From assembly GCF_015356755.1 (NCBI RefSeq), contig NZ_JADFCO010000065.1, forward strand, positions 124,001-188,000: DNA of 64,000 bases, in the 5' to 3' direction. The notes under the pieces are model-generated. The model ran no database searches. It was not told where the DNA came from and saw nothing but the letters and a program-made list of their open reading frames with translations. Position 1 is the stretch's first letter; each line of letters starts with the position of its first letter. Below, in pieces: positions 36,404 through 46,215 of the stretch. The DNA is from Nonlabens antarcticus. GTDB lineage: Bacteria; Bacteroidota; Bacteroidia; Flavobacteriales; Flavobacteriaceae. A program made the translations under genes and the position numbers.

Positions 36404-38251
36404 CTACTCCACAGTAACCGACTTTGCCAAGTTACGAGGCTGGTCAACGTTTCTACCTAGGGCAATCGCTATATGATAGGATAACAATTGCAACGGAATA
36501 GTCGTCAATAATGGAGTTAGGCATTCTAATGTATCAGGAACTTCTATCACGTGATCTGCAAGGTCGCGCACGTCAACATCTCCTTCTGTAACGATGCCGA
36601 TTATCTTGCCTTCGCGGGATTTGATTTCTTGAATATTACTCACGACTTTCTCATAATGACCCTTCTTTGTAGCAATAACAACAACGGGCATTTGAGAGTC
36701 GATCAATGCAATGGGGCCATGCTTCATTTCAGCAGCTGGATAACCCTCTGCGTGGATGTAACTAATTTCTTTTAATTTCAAGGCTCCTTCTAAAGCAACT
36801 GGGAAATTAAATCCTCGTCCTAGGTATAGACAATTTTTTGAGTCTTTATAGGCATGAGCAACTTGTTCAATCAGATCGTTAGATTTCAGCGCCTTTTTAA
36901 CTTTGTTGGGAATGCTCTCCAACTCTACAAGGTATTTATGAAATTCACTAGTGGATATCTTACCTTTCTTTTTAGCAATTTGCAAAGCTATTAAAGTCAG
37001 TACAGTAATCTGGGTAGTGAAAGCCTTAGTAGATGCCACACCTATTTCAGGTCCAGCGTGAGTATATGCTCCGGCATGAGTCTCACGAGAAATAGAACTT
37101 CCCACAACGTTACAAACACCGAATACAAAAGCACCGTTTTCTTTAGCCAGTTTAATAGCAGCCATGGTATCTGCTGTTTCACCACTTTGGGAAATAGCAA
37201 TTATAACATCGTCCTTATCAATAACTGGGTTTCTATATCTAAATTCAGAAGCATATTCTACTTCCACAGGAACTCTTGCAAGCTCTTCAATAATGTATTC
37301 TGCCACGAGACCAGCGTGCCAGCTGGTACCACAGGCAACAATTACAATGCGCTTTGCATTGATAAATTTGTCGATATGATCGTCGATACCTGCCATTTTG
37401 ATCAAACCTTGATCTGGTAACATACGGCCTCTAAATGTATCTCTTATTGCTTGTGGTTGTTCATATATTTCCTTCAACATAAAGTGATCATAACCACCTT
37501 TTTCTATCTCTTCAAGATTCATCTGAAGCTCCTGAATATAAGGATCCACTAAAGAGTCGTCATGAATCTTTCTAATCTTAATTTCCTTGTGTGTGCGTAT
37601 TACTGCCATTTCACCATCTTCAAGGTAAATCGCATTCTTAGTAAATTCTAAAAACGGACTTGCATCAGAAGCGATGAAAAATTCATCATCACCAACGCCT
37701 ATAGCAAGAGGAGAGCCTAATCGTGCTACTACTATCTCGTCCGGTTTATTTTTATCAAAAACAGCAATTGCATAAGCACCTATAGTTTGGTTAAGAGCTA
37801 TTTGCACCGCTTTACCTAGCTTTACATTCTGCTGAATCTGCACATCTTCAATTAGATTTACAAGAACTTCAGTATCCGTATCAGATTTGAAGGTGTAGCC
37901 GCGCTTGATCAATTCTTTTTTTAATGGATCATAATTTTCAATGATACCATTGTGGATAATAACAAGATTCCCACTATTAGAATAATGTGGGTGAGAGTTA
38001 ACATCATTAGGAACACCGTGAGTTGCCCATCTGGTATGCCCAATGCCGATATTTCCAATAATGGATGATTCATTTTGCATCTTGGTTTCAAGATCTGCAA
38101 CTTTACCTTTTGTCTTACAAACTGTTAGATTATCACCATCATAAAGCGCAATTCCTGCACTGTCATAGCCGCGGTACTCTAATCGTTTTAAACCGTTAAG
38201 AACGATAGGATAAGCATCGCGCTTTCCTATATAGCCTACAATTCCACACAT
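36404..38251 (-). CDS. glmS: Glutamine--fructose-6-phosphate aminotransferase
   Basis: A 615-residue enzyme: N-terminal class II amidase with catalytic Cys2 (MCGIVGYIGKRDAYPIVLNG), then two SIS sugar isomerase domains (about 290-430 and 460-600, with ISQSGETADT and GRGFNFPVALEGALKLKEI). It makes glucosamine-6-phosphate for peptidoglycan and LPS. It follows the DUF4270 gene by 12 nt. No glmS ribozyme is present. Confidence 0.98.
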   Translation of the reverse strand: MCGIVGYIGKRDAYPIVLNGLKRLEYRGYDSAGIALYDGDNLTVCKTKGKVADLETKMQNESSIIGNIGIGHTRWATHGVPNDVNSHPHYSNSGNLVIIHNGIIENYDPLKKELIKRGYTFKSDTDTEVLVNLIEDVQIQQNVKLGKAVQIALNQTIGAYAIAVFDKNKPDEIVVARLGSPLAIGVGDDEFFIASDASPFLEFTKNAIYLEDGEMAVIRTHKEIKIRKIHDDSLVDPYIQELQMNLEEIEKGGYDHFMLKEIYEQPQAIRDTFRGRMLPDQGLIKMAGIDDHIDKFINAKRIVIVACGTSWHAGLVAEYIIEELARVPVEVEYASEFRYRNPVIDKDDVIIAISQSGETADTMAAIKLAKENGAFVFGVCNVVGSSISRETHAGAYTHAGPEIGVASTKAFTTQITVLTLIALQIAKKKGKISTSEFHKYLVELESIPNKVKKALKSNDLIEQVAHAYKDSKNCLYLGRGFNFPVALEGALKLKEISYIHAEGYPAAEMKHGPIALIDSQMPVVVIATKKGHYEKVVSNIQEIKSREGKIIGIVTEGDVDVRDLADHVIEVPDTLECLTPLLTTIPLQLLSYHIAIALGRNVDQPRNLAKSVTVE

Positions 38252-38263
38252 ACTGTTTAATTC

Positions 38264-39877
38264 TTAGTTCGTTTCAGTATAAAATATTTTTAACTTCAGT
38301 CGCTTTGCAGGGTTGTTAGATAAGTTACCGTGGAGTACGGTCCCTTCATGTGAGATTCCTGCGCTAACTGGTATTTCTTTTATCTCAAGAGGTAGAGTTT
38401 GATTTTTTACTTTTGAAAATCCTAAAATACCTACATTTTGAGATACCACCAGAGCTAATCTGTTATTGTCAAGATCGCCATTGATAATCTGTGTAATATG
38501 ACCAGTCAATTTGATTTTATATTTCTCTCCTTTTCCAGTTGAACTATTTCGTTCTAATCTTCCCAAATGATTGAAGTTAGAAGATGCTCCGTTTGGAGAA
38601 ATATCAAAATCTGCTAGAAGGCTTCTTGTCACATAATCATATATCAAGATACGTTCTGGTTCAGAATCACCTCCTGGAACAACGCTTTGATCGACGTAAA
38701 ATTCGATATTTGCTTCGTTGATCAGAACATTTTTAGAGATCAAATCTGTCAAAGCATCTGCCTCACCATCATTATCATTATCCGGTCCGAACAGATCGAT
38801 AAAAGTCATAGCTCCTGGCCCTCCTTTTAAATATAATTTACTGGACCCGTTTACAGGGTCAAAAGAGTCATCAATGTCATTTTGAACATTTGCAGGGATA
38901 TTTTGATCTAAAAGAACGGCACGATTTCCAGTAATGTTTAAATCAAACGAAGAGTCGACCTCTATTTCTTCCGTAATGTCACCATCACCGTCAGTATCAT
39001 TTACATCAATGAATTTTGACACGTAATTTATGGTAATGCTAGCCCCATTTAGATTTAAATGAGCAAAGTTACCATCACCTCTAGCACCGACAACCTTAAA
39101 GTATAAACCTCTAAATGCATTTTGAAAATCACTGTCACTAGAAAAATTAAGCATTCCATCAGCACCTACCAATAGGCTTTTCCAGAAATCTGGAGCCAAG
39201 TTCAATCTCAATCTTGGTGACAACCTTTCACGAACTGAAGTAACACCATCTACTGTTTGATTTATTTCTATTTCAAGTGGACTGGGAATAAAATTCTTCA
39301 ATGTGGAGCTCGATGTCTCATTACCTGGCGTTCCTGTAAGGAACTCTATAGCGGCTCCCTTGCTTGTGTTGATCACCTCTCCTAAATCTGAATAATAAGC
39401 TGCCGATTGTTCCACATCATTAATATCAAAACTATTCAGAAAATACTTATTTCTGAAAATCTGAATATCAATGGATTGATCGCCATAGACCGAATCCAGC
39501 ACATAAGTTGTTTTCTCACTAACGACTCCTTGTGGTCTAGAATAATAAGGAATAGAGAGAATAACACTCTTGAACTCTGGGTTTTCACTAAAGTTTATTC
39601 CGGTTCTACTCAGGCTTAGTTGAGATACAAAGTCATAAGTTGTTTTGCCATATAATGGGTCTGAATAAGTACCCAGCTGTACAGATCTAAAATTATTAGT
39701 CTGCACGGCATTAACAGGAGCGCTGAAAGCTTTCACATCAAAATCCTGCTCAGATATAGTACCATCAATATCGATTCCTAAGAAATCGCCACCTAATTCA
39801 TTGGGATCTGTATCACAACTAATTAGAACAAAAACGATGGCCATAACCATCGTTCCATACTTCAATAAATTCTTCAT
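38264..39877 (-). CDS. DUF4270 lipoprotein
   Basis: A 537-residue predicted lipoprotein (MKNLLKYGTMVMAIVFVLIS then Cys) with the DUF4270 start CDTDPNELGGDFLG. The remainder is beta-rich with an acidic, calcium-loop-like stretch DVNDTDGDGDITEE near residue 290 and another DNDNDGEADALT. In Bacteroidota this gene often lies between a glycogen synthase-like gene and glmS, as here. Function unknown; surface or periplasmic. Confidence 0.9.
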   Translation of the reverse strand: MKNLLKYGTMVMAIVFVLISCDTDPNELGGDFLGIDIDGTISEQDFDVKAFSAPVNAVQTNNFRSVQLGTYSDPLYGKTTYDFVSQLSLSRTGINFSENPEFKSVILSIPYYSRPQGVVSEKTTYVLDSVYGDQSIDIQIFRNKYFLNSFDINDVEQSAAYYSDLGEVINTSKGAAIEFLTGTPGNETSSSTLKNFIPSPLEIEINQTVDGVTSVRERLSPRLRLNLAPDFWKSLLVGADGMLNFSSDSDFQNAFRGLYFKVVGARGDGNFAHLNLNGASITINYVSKFIDVNDTDGDGDITEEIEVDSSFDLNITGNRAVLLDQNIPANVQNDIDDSFDPVNGSSKLYLKGGPGAMTFIDLFGPDNDNDGEADALTDLISKNVLINEANIEFYVDQSVVPGGDSEPERILIYDYVTRSLLADFDISPNGASSNFNHLGRLERNSSTGKGEKYKIKLTGHITQIINGDLDNNRLALVVSQNVGILGFSKVKNQTLPLEIKEIPVSAGISHEGTVLHGNLSNNPAKRLKLKIFYTETN

Positions 39878-39879
39878 TC

Positions 39880-40704
39880 CTATGCTTCTTCTTTTTCGTT
39901 AAGGATATCAGAAAGATAAAACCCCTCGTAGGCATCAGCAAAATCTTCTGGTGATTGATATTCTAGAACTGGCTTGTCTTGTTCATCGATAAAACTTTCT
40001 AGTTCTGAATCTAAAGACTCACTACCTTTTATGATTCCATCACTGTAGACTACCGCACTCTTCATAAGGTTTAAATAGGATGGTTCTTTAAATGAACTAA
40101 TCACACTATCGTCTAATGCATCGAACTGCAGTTTTTCATACATTTCCTCATCTAACGTTCCTGGAAAGGATTGATTGTATACAGATGTAACAATCTTACT
40201 ATCTTCAAATAATGGGTCATTCCCATAATAATTACGCAAGTATAAAGGCAATAAGCTTGCCATCCATCCGTGAACGTGTATGATATCTGGAGCCCAGTTC
40301 AATTTCTTTACGGTTTCAATAACGCCCTTTGCAAAAAATATAGCCCGCTCGTCATTGTCCTCAAACATATCACCATTCTCATCTGTAAGAGTAGCCTTTC
40401 GTTTGAAATAATCTTCATTGTCAATAAAATAAACCTGCATACGCTCTTTAGGTATGGAGGCAACTTTTATTATTAAAGGCATGTCAAGATCATTGATGAC
40501 CATATTCATACCACTTAATCGTATCACCTCATGCAATTGATGGCGACGTTCGTTTATGTTTCCAAAACGTGGCATAAATATTCTTATCTGTCCACCACGG
40601 TCGTTAACCATTTTTGGAGCGAAATAAGACATGGATGATGCTTCGGTTTCTGGTAAATAGGGAATAACTTCTGAGGATACGTATAATACTCTTTTTTCCT
40701 TCAT
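39880..40704 (-). CDS. Glycogen/starch synthase N-terminal domain-like protein (GT5), catalytic half missing
   Basis: A 274-residue protein matching only the N-terminal half of GT5 glycogen synthases: RVLYVSSEVIPYLPETEASSM (the usual KxGGL-like loop is lost), DIIHVHGWMASLLPLYLR and the TSVYN segment. The C-terminal GT-B domain with ADP-glucose site is absent, so glycogen synthesis is unlikely. It is typical of flavobacteria in this place. It leads the DUF4270-glmS operon. A TATTTTTG box lies on the minus strand at 40747-40740. Confidence 0.82.
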   Translation of the reverse strand: MKEKRVLYVSSEVIPYLPETEASSMSYFAPKMVNDRGGQIRIFMPRFGNINERRHQLHEVIRLSGMNMVINDLDMPLIIKVASIPKERMQVYFIDNEDYFKRKATLTDENGDMFEDNDERAIFFAKGVIETVKKLNWAPDIIHVHGWMASLLPLYLRNYYGNDPLFEDSKIVTSVYNQSFPGTLDEEMYEKLQFDALDDSVISSFKEPSYLNLMKSAVVYSDGIIKGSESLDSELESFIDEQDKPVLEYQSPEDFADAYEGFYLSDILNEKEEA

Positions 40705-40756
40705 AGACTGTTTTTTCTCGCCTTTCTTCTAGCAGCCTGCAAAAATACACATTTTC

Positions 40757-40786
40757 TTGCACATTCACTTGTAAACCTTATGTTTG
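40757..40786 (+). promoter_or_regulatory. Bacteroidota-type promoter of panC
   Basis: TTG (40757-40759), exactly 19 nt, then TATGTTTG (40779-40786): a full match to TTG-N19-TAnnTTTG. The leader to ATG 40809 would be about 17 nt. Confidence 0.85.
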
Positions 40787-40808
40787 TAGGCCTTTACCCA
40801 ACTTCATC

Positions 40809-41660
40809 ATGCTGTTTGAATCTCACAAATATTTAAGGAACCACATTGAAAATCAGTTGGATGCATCTAAATCTATAGGTTTTGTCCCCACAATGGGAGC
40901 GTTGCATGATGGACACATTGCACTCATGGATCGCGCTCTATCAGACAACGATTTTCTGATAGTTTCCATTTTTGTAAATCCTACCCAATTCAATAATCCG
41001 GAAGATTTAGATAAATACCCGCGCATTCTTGAGCAAGATCTAGAGTTGATGAAATCTCGTTTGGATTCTGATCGGTTTTTAGTTTACGCCCCAACCGTAG
41101 AGGATGTTTATGGCCACAACACCGCTTCAAAAACTTATAACTTTGACGGACTTGAAAATGTCATGGAAGGAGAAAAACGTCCTGGCCATTTCAACGGCGT
41201 GGGAACCGTTCTCCAATTTTTATTTAAAGTTGTTCAACCCGATAACGCCTACTTTGGTGAGAAGGATTTCCAACAATTACAAATCATTAAAAAACTGGTC
41301 ACTTCATTAAATCTAGATATCAAAATTATAGGTTGTCCCATTCACCGTGAAAAAAGCGGTCTTGCCATGAGTTCTCGCAACGCGCGACTTAGCCGTGATG
41401 GTCTAGAGAAAGCGGCACAAATTTATCAGATACTTCAAAAAGCCAAAACCTCTTTCAAAACCCATACTGTTCCCGAAACTTTGAACTTTGTAACTGATCA
41501 GATCAAAAGTGTTTCAGAATTTACGTTGGAATATTTTACCATAGCAGACGAGAATTCCCTCCAAACTGCAACAGAAAAAAATCCCTCATATACCTACAGA
41601 GGCTTCATCGTAGTGCATCTGGAAGGCGTGCGATTGATAGACAATATTCTGCTGGATTAG
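40809..41660 (+). CDS. panC: Pantothenate synthetase
   Basis: A 283-residue ATP-dependent ligase: [15 protein letters not shown] (HIGH-type loop), [32 protein letters not shown] and [10 protein letters not shown]. It joins pantoate and beta-alanine to give pantothenate for CoA. panD, supplying beta-alanine, starts 38 nt after the stop. panB is not in the window. Confidence 0.97.
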   Translation: MLFESHKYLRNHIENQLDASKSIGFVPTMGALHDGHIALMDRALSDNDFLIVSIFVNPTQFNNPEDLDKYPRILEQDLELMKSRLDSDRFLVYAPTVEDVYGHNTASKTYNFDGLENVMEGEKRPGHFNGVGTVLQFLFKVVQPDNAYFGEKDFQQLQIIKKLVTSLNLDIKIIGCPIHREKSGLAMSSRNARLSRDGLEKAAQIYQILQKAKTSFKTHTVPETLNFVTDQIKSVSEFTLEYFTIADENSLQTATEKNPSYTYRGFIVVHLEGVRLIDNILLD

Positions 41661-41686
41661 AGGTTTTCTTTAACAACCACAAATTG

Positions 41687-41694
41687 TATCTTTG
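41687..41694 (+). promoter_or_regulatory. -7 box of panD, possible leaderless start
   Basis: TATCTTTG, fitting TAnnTTTG, ends 4 nt before ATG 41699; -33 reads TTT instead of TTG. Confidence 0.5.
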
Positions 41695-41698
41695 CCGC

Positions 41699-42049
41699 AT
41701 GTTAATCACCGTTGTAAAATCCAAGATTCACCGCGTTAAGGTAACTGGAGCAGACCTTAACTATATAGGTAGTATCACCATAGATGAAGATCTTATGGAT
41801 GGTGCAAATATTGTAGAAGGTGAAAAAGTTCAAATTGTCAATAACAATAATGGCAACCGCCTGGAAACCTATGCTATTCCCGGTCCGCGAGGTAGCGGTG
41901 AGATTACACTCAATGGCGCCGCAGCACGTTTAGTTGCCGTGGGTGATGTGCTCATTTTGATCTGCTATGCACAAATGACCCTTGAGGAAGCACGCAGTTT
42001 CAAGCCCAGCCTTCTTTTTCCCAACGAGAAGGACAACACACTTACCTAA
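41699..42049 (+). CDS. panD: Aspartate 1-decarboxylase
   Basis: A 116-residue PanD proenzyme with the self-cleavage site Gly24-Ser25 (YIGSITID), giving the pyruvoyl cofactor. It makes beta-alanine from aspartate. ATG 41699 is chosen over an upstream TTG because it gives the standard [16 protein letters not shown] start. panC lies directly upstream. Confidence 0.97.
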   Translation: MLITVVKSKIHRVKVTGADLNYIGSITIDEDLMDGANIVEGEKVQIVNNNNGNRLETYAIPGPRGSGEITLNGAAARLVAVGDVLILICYAQMTLEEARSFKPSLLFPNEKDNTLT

Positions 42050-42052
42050 GGC

Positions 42053-43021
42053 TTGAAAAAAGCATTGCTTAAAATACTTAAAGTCCTCCTGCCTTTACTG
42101 TTGGGTGGTTTTTTGATTCTTATTTCTTATAACCAGTTCACGCCCGCGCAACTTGAGGAAATCAAATCCTACCTTCGGGATGCTGACTACTCATGGATTT
42201 TGCTGGGATTGTTTTTTGCGATGCTCAGCCATCTTTCCCGCGCCTGGCGGTGGAATTACATGCTGGCTGCACTGGGTAAAAAGCCCACTTTTCTTAATAA
42301 TATCATCGCCATCGGTTCTGGTTATGCGATGAATCTGATCATCCCGCGCAGTGGAGAAGTTACCCGCGCCGTGATCGTGAATCGTACGGACGATATCCCA
42401 GTGGATCAAGGCCTGGGAACCATTATTGCAGAGCGCGTTCTGGACTTTATTATTCTACTTGCGATTACCACCACCGCACTATTGACGGCGAGTACTGAGA
42501 TTCTTGACTTCTTCAAGACTGGTTTAGATTCCGCTTTCGCGAAAGCGAACCCTATCAAAATTGCAATGTATACAGGCGTTTTTCTAATCATCGCTGTTTT
42601 GGGGATTTTTCTTCTCAAAAAAATGAACCTGATACAAAAAGTTCGCAATTTCCTTCTGGGCATCAAGGATGGCTTTACCACCATCTGGACTATGAAGCAA
42701 AAATGGCTTTACTTGGCACATACCCTTTTTATCTGGGGAATGTATCTTGCCATGTTTTACGTGTGCATTTTTGCGATCCCTGATACCGATTCTATGCCGC
42801 TCAGCGCTGTTCTCAGCGCTTTTGTGGCAGGAAGTTTTGCGGTGGCTTTTACAAACGGTGGTTTTGGAGCATATCCCTATTTGATCAGTCAGGTATTGCT
42901 GCTATTCGGTTATGGAGCGGTGGTGGGAACTGCTTTTGGGTGGATTGTCTGGTTGTCTCAAACGGCACTTGTCCTCGTTTTTGGACTGATTTGTTTCCTG
43001 TTGTTTTCGTTAAGAAAATAA
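42053..43021 (+). CDS. Lysylphosphatidylglycerol synthase TM region / UPF0104 membrane protein
   Basis: A 322-residue protein with about eight membrane helices of the AglD/MprF flippase-like family: LLGLFFAMLSHLSRAWRWNY, IPRSGEVTRA, ERVLDFIILL and a late glycine-rich NGGFGAYPYL. Members act in lipid or isoprenoid-sugar translocation; substrate unknown. It starts with TTG three nt after the panD stop. Palindrome copy 12 encodes SAFAKAN in a loop. Confidence 0.88.
   Translation: MKKALLKILKVLLPLLLGGFLILISYNQFTPAQLEEIKSYLRDADYSWILLGLFFAMLSHLSRAWRWNYMLAALGKKPTFLNNIIAIGSGYAMNLIIPRSGEVTRAVIVNRTDDIPVDQGLGTIIAERVLDFIILLAITTTALLTASTEILDFFKTGLDSAFAKANPIKIAMYTGVFLIIAVLGIFLLKKMNLIQKVRNFLLGIKDGFTTIWTMKQKWLYLAHTLFIWGMYLAMFYVCIFAIPDTDSMPLSAVLSAFVAGSFAVAFTNGGFGAYPYLISQVLLLFGYGAVVGTAFGWIVWLSQTALVLVFGLICFLLFSLRK
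42532..42547. repeat. Palindrome copy 12 (perfect 16-mer)
   Basis: CGCTTTCGCGAAAGCG within the UPF0104 gene, read as AFAKA. Confidence 0.97.
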
Positions 43022-43179
43022 ATTCACAATTAACCCTTTCCAAAGGAAGGAAACTATTTTCCCAAGAAAAGAATTTAGGATAAGGGAAGTGCACTTTTTA
43101 AATATGTAAATGCTTTCAAACGTCTATTATATTTGTACGAGTTACCCCTCTTAATTTTTATCTTTCCAAAAAAGTAACC

Positions 43180-44553
43180 ATGGCCAAAGTAAAAACCACT
43201 TTCTTCTGTCAAAATTGCGGCGCACAGCATTCTCGCTGGCAAGGACAATGCACCACCTGCAAGGAATGGAACACGCTCGTGGAAGAAGTGGTGGAGAAAA
43301 AAGCGGCACCCAGTTGGGAACAAGCGGCTGATGAGCCGAGTTCGCTTTCGCGAAAGCGAATTCAAACACCACAACGAATCTCTCAAATCGATGCTACCGA
43401 AAGTCCCAGAATGGACACCACAAATGCCGAATTCAACCGAGTACTAGGTGGCGGGTTAGTACCTGGATCTGTGACGCTTTTAGGCGGTGAGCCAGGAATT
43501 GGGAAATCAACTTTGCTATTGCAATTGTGTTTGAATCTACCCTTTAAAACGCTCTATGTCTCTGGGGAAGAAAGTGCCCAGCAAATCAAAATGCGGGCAG
43601 AAAGAATTAAAAAAGGAGCAGAAAACTGCTACATTCTGACAGAAACCAAAACCCAAAATATATTTCGCCAGATAGGAGAAAACCAACCTCAAGCATTGAT
43701 CATCGACTCCATTCAAACCCTTCAAACTGATCACATAGAAAGCACCGCAGGCAGCGTTTCCCAGATCAGGGAATGCACCAGCGAGCTTATAAAGTTTGCC
43801 AAGGAGACGAATACACCAGTCGTTTTAATAGGTCACATCACTAAGGATGGCAACATAGCAGGACCTAAGGTTCTGGAACATATGGTAGATACCGTTCTCC
43901 AGTTTGAGGGCGATAGAAACCACACCTACAGAATCCTGCGCGCCCTCAAAAACCGCTTTGGTTCTACACAAGAGATTGGGATTTATGAGATGTTGGGTTA
44001 TGGGCTGAGAGAAGTTACAAATCCTAGTGAGCTACTAATTTCCCAGCGAGGTACAAATTTGAGCGGTACCGCGATCGCTGCCACAATGGAGGGAATGAGA
44101 CCGCTGATTATTGAAGTACAAGCACTGGTAAGCACCGCGGTTTATGGTACACCGCAACGCAGTGCCACGGGTTACAATTTAAAACGGCTCAACATGATTC
44201 TAGCCATTTTAGAAAAACGTGCCGGTTTCAAACTAGGTCAAAAAGATGTATTCCTTAATATTACCGGCGGTATCAACGTCGACGATCCAGCGATAGATCT
44301 TGCGGTAGTGGTTGCTATTTTATCGTCTAATTTTGATATTGAGATCTCCTCCCAGCATTGTTTTAGTGCAGAAGTAGGTTTGGGCGGTGAGATAAGGCCA
44401 GTGAGCCGTATGGAACAGCGTGTGAACGAGGCAGAAAAACTGGGCTTTGAAAAAGTGTTTATCGCCCCATCAAAGTCAGCTCCAAAAAATAAAGGGATTA
44501 ACGTCCATACCGTTTCCAAAATTGAGGAACTTGTTAAATTTTTATTCTCTTAA
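43180..44553 (+). CDS. radA: DNA repair protein RadA
   Basis: A 457-residue RadA: C4 zinc finger (FFCQNCGAQHSRWQGQCTTC), RecA-like ATPase with Walker A GGEPGIGKSTLL near residue 103, the RadA motif KNRFG and a Lon-like C-terminal domain (GGINVDDPAIDLAV). It drives branch migration in recombination. Palindrome copy 13 encodes LSRKR in the linker between zinc finger and ATPase. A TATATTTG box lies at 43128-43135. Confidence 0.97.
   Translation: MAKVKTTFFCQNCGAQHSRWQGQCTTCKEWNTLVEEVVEKKAAPSWEQAADEPSSLSRKRIQTPQRISQIDATESPRMDTTNAEFNRVLGGGLVPGSVTLLGGEPGIGKSTLLLQLCLNLPFKTLYVSGEESAQQIKMRAERIKKGAENCYILTETKTQNIFRQIGENQPQALIIDSIQTLQTDHIESTAGSVSQIRECTSELIKFAKETNTPVVLIGHITKDGNIAGPKVLEHMVDTVLQFEGDRNHTYRILRALKNRFGSTQEIGIYEMLGYGLREVTNPSELLISQRGTNLSGTAIAATMEGMRPLIIEVQALVSTAVYGTPQRSATGYNLKRLNMILAILEKRAGFKLGQKDVFLNITGGINVDDPAIDLAVVVAILSSNFDIEISSQHCFSAEVGLGGEIRPVSRMEQRVNEAEKLGFEKVFIAPSKSAPKNKGINVHTVSKIEELVKFLFS
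43343..43358. repeat. Palindrome copy 13 (perfect 16-mer)
   Basis: CGCTTTCGCGAAAGCG in the radA linker, read as LSRKR. Confidence 0.97.
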
Positions 44554-44556
44554 GCC

Positions 44557-45075
44557 ATGAAAAATCTAATTTTTTTAAGTGCCATAATCCTATTCGTTTC
44601 TTGTAAACAGGAACCACAAAAACCTCTGAAATATGCAGATGTTGATACATCTTCAAACGAAGTTGTTCATTTAACAGATGGTGACGACACCTATTATACT
44701 CTAACTGAATTGATTGATGAAAATAAAGGCAAAATCATCTACCTTAATTTTTTTCACAGCTTCGTTCCTAAAGAGATCATGCGTGCCACAGAGGCCTTAG
44801 AAAAATCAATGGATTCTACAGAATTTATAATTCTCAACATAAGCACCGAGGCCGCGATGGATCCTTTTCAGAATCATTTAAAAATTACGACGTTAAAGCA
44901 TAATTATATAACGCGTAATTTTCCTGAAGCTACCTTTTATCAAACGCATAAAATTCAAGCAATACCTCGCTATATGATCTATGATCGTAGCGGTAAATTA
45001 ATTGATGATTATGCCCTGGGAACTGATGATGAAAGACTGCAACCTATACTTGAAGCGCTTATTAATCAACAATAA
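44557..45075 (+). CDS. Thioredoxin-fold lipoprotein lacking redox cysteines
   Basis: A 172-residue lipoprotein (lipobox FVSC at residues 13-16). The mature domain resembles TlpA/AhpC thioredoxin-like proteins: KIIYLNFFHSFVPKEIMR where CxxC would stand, and a cis-Pro segment IQAIPRYMIYDRSGKLIDDY. Both active cysteines are missing, so it is probably a structural or binding protein. It starts 3 nt after radA, and the M23 peptidase gene follows by 3 nt. Confidence 0.78.
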   Translation: MKNLIFLSAIILFVSCKQEPQKPLKYADVDTSSNEVVHLTDGDDTYYTLTELIDENKGKIIYLNFFHSFVPKEIMRATEALEKSMDSTEFIILNISTEAAMDPFQNHLKITTLKHNYITRNFPEATFYQTHKIQAIPRYMIYDRSGKLIDDYALGTDDERLQPILEALINQQ

Positions 45076-45078
45076 CAC

Positions 45079-46212
45079 GTGCAGATCTTACGTAAAAATA
45101 TAGTGTCCATTCTTGTCATCCTAGCGGTTGCAGGAGTCATCCTTACCTATTTTTACAAACCAGAATATTTTGATTTTATCACCCAACCGTCCGTGCGAGT
45201 ACAGTATGAACGCGCGCTTAAAAAATCCCCTGCACAGCTGGTTCGCTGGAATGAGTTGACAGCGATTGCTCTAATTGATAGCGTTGAAAGTAGCGACTCA
45301 TATAGTGAGCATATCATTACCTCAACTTCAAGACCCTTTACAGCCGGTTATGTTGTTGATATCGCTCAAGGCGAAAGCCTACTCGCATACATTACCACAG
45401 ACACCATTAAACCTTCTTGGATTTTAGAGGCCTATGATCTATCCGGCAAACTACTTCAAACCGCAACAGCAACAGACAGTTCCCTAATCCTAGAGGTTTC
45501 CAACAATAAGCAGCGTCGCATCAGACTCATTGCTCAATCATTTCTCGAGCAAACAGATAGCACCTCTTTTAAGATCTACAAGCAACCCATTTTAGGGTTT
45601 CCTCTTGCAGGAAAAAACAATAGCGCTATCAAATCATTCTGGGGCGTTGCCCGGGATGGAGGTCGCAGGAATCATGAAGGCAACGATATATTTGCAGATC
45701 GTGGTCATCCAGTTGTTGCCGCTGCAGATGGCATAATTAGCTCTGTGCGCAATAAAGGCTTAGGCGGAAAGCAAATCTGGCTGCAAGATCAATTGACAGC
45801 TTCCAGTCACTATTATGCGCATCTAGACTCTCAGCTCGTTACTTCTGGTCAGCGAGTTTCTCGCGGAGACACCATAGGCTTGGTAGGGAACACAGGAAAT
45901 GCAAGAACTACACCGCCACATTTACATTTTGGAATTTATAGAGCTGGCGGCGCCGTTGATCCCAAACCGTATATCTGGCAAATTTCCATTCCTGAAAACA
46001 GTGCTAAGTTACCCTTAGCGAGATTTGTAATAGGATCTGGATCCGGTTCAAACCTTAGGATACAGCCCAATGCATCTGCAACTCTGATTAAGAATATTCA
46101 AAATGATACCTTGACTATTTTAGGAAATGTCGGCGATTGGTATCATCTGAGAATAGCTGATGATGTGGCGGGTTTTGCGCATGAATCAGTTGTTCAATTG
46201 ATTAAGGATTGA
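45079..46212 (+). CDS. M23 family peptidase with C-terminal SH3-like domain
   Basis: A 377-residue protein with an N-terminal membrane anchor, a beta-rich middle and an active-type LytM domain: NHEGNDIF (HxxxD) near residue 196 and HLHFGI near 272. An SH3-like tail follows (about 310-375). It likely cuts peptidoglycan cross-links in the periplasm. The start is GTG at 45079, 3 nt after the lipoprotein gene. It is convergent with xth, 3 nt apart. Confidence 0.88.
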   Translation: MQILRKNIVSILVILAVAGVILTYFYKPEYFDFITQPSVRVQYERALKKSPAQLVRWNELTAIALIDSVESSDSYSEHIITSTSRPFTAGYVVDIAQGESLLAYITTDTIKPSWILEAYDLSGKLLQTATATDSSLILEVSNNKQRRIRLIAQSFLEQTDSTSFKIYKQPILGFPLAGKNNSAIKSFWGVARDGGRRNHEGNDIFADRGHPVVAAADGIISSVRNKGLGGKQIWLQDQLTASSHYYAHLDSQLVTSGQRVSRGDTIGLVGNTGNARTTPPHLHFGIYRAGGAVDPKPYIWQISIPENSAKLPLARFVIGSGSGSNLRIQPNASATLIKNIQNDTLTILGNVGDWYHLRIADDVAGFAHESVVQLIKD

Positions 46213-46215
46213 AAT

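Noticed and set aside
45371-45382. GGCGAAAGCC in the M23 peptidase gene
   Set aside because: Contains only the GCGAAAGC half and no TTTCGC partner.
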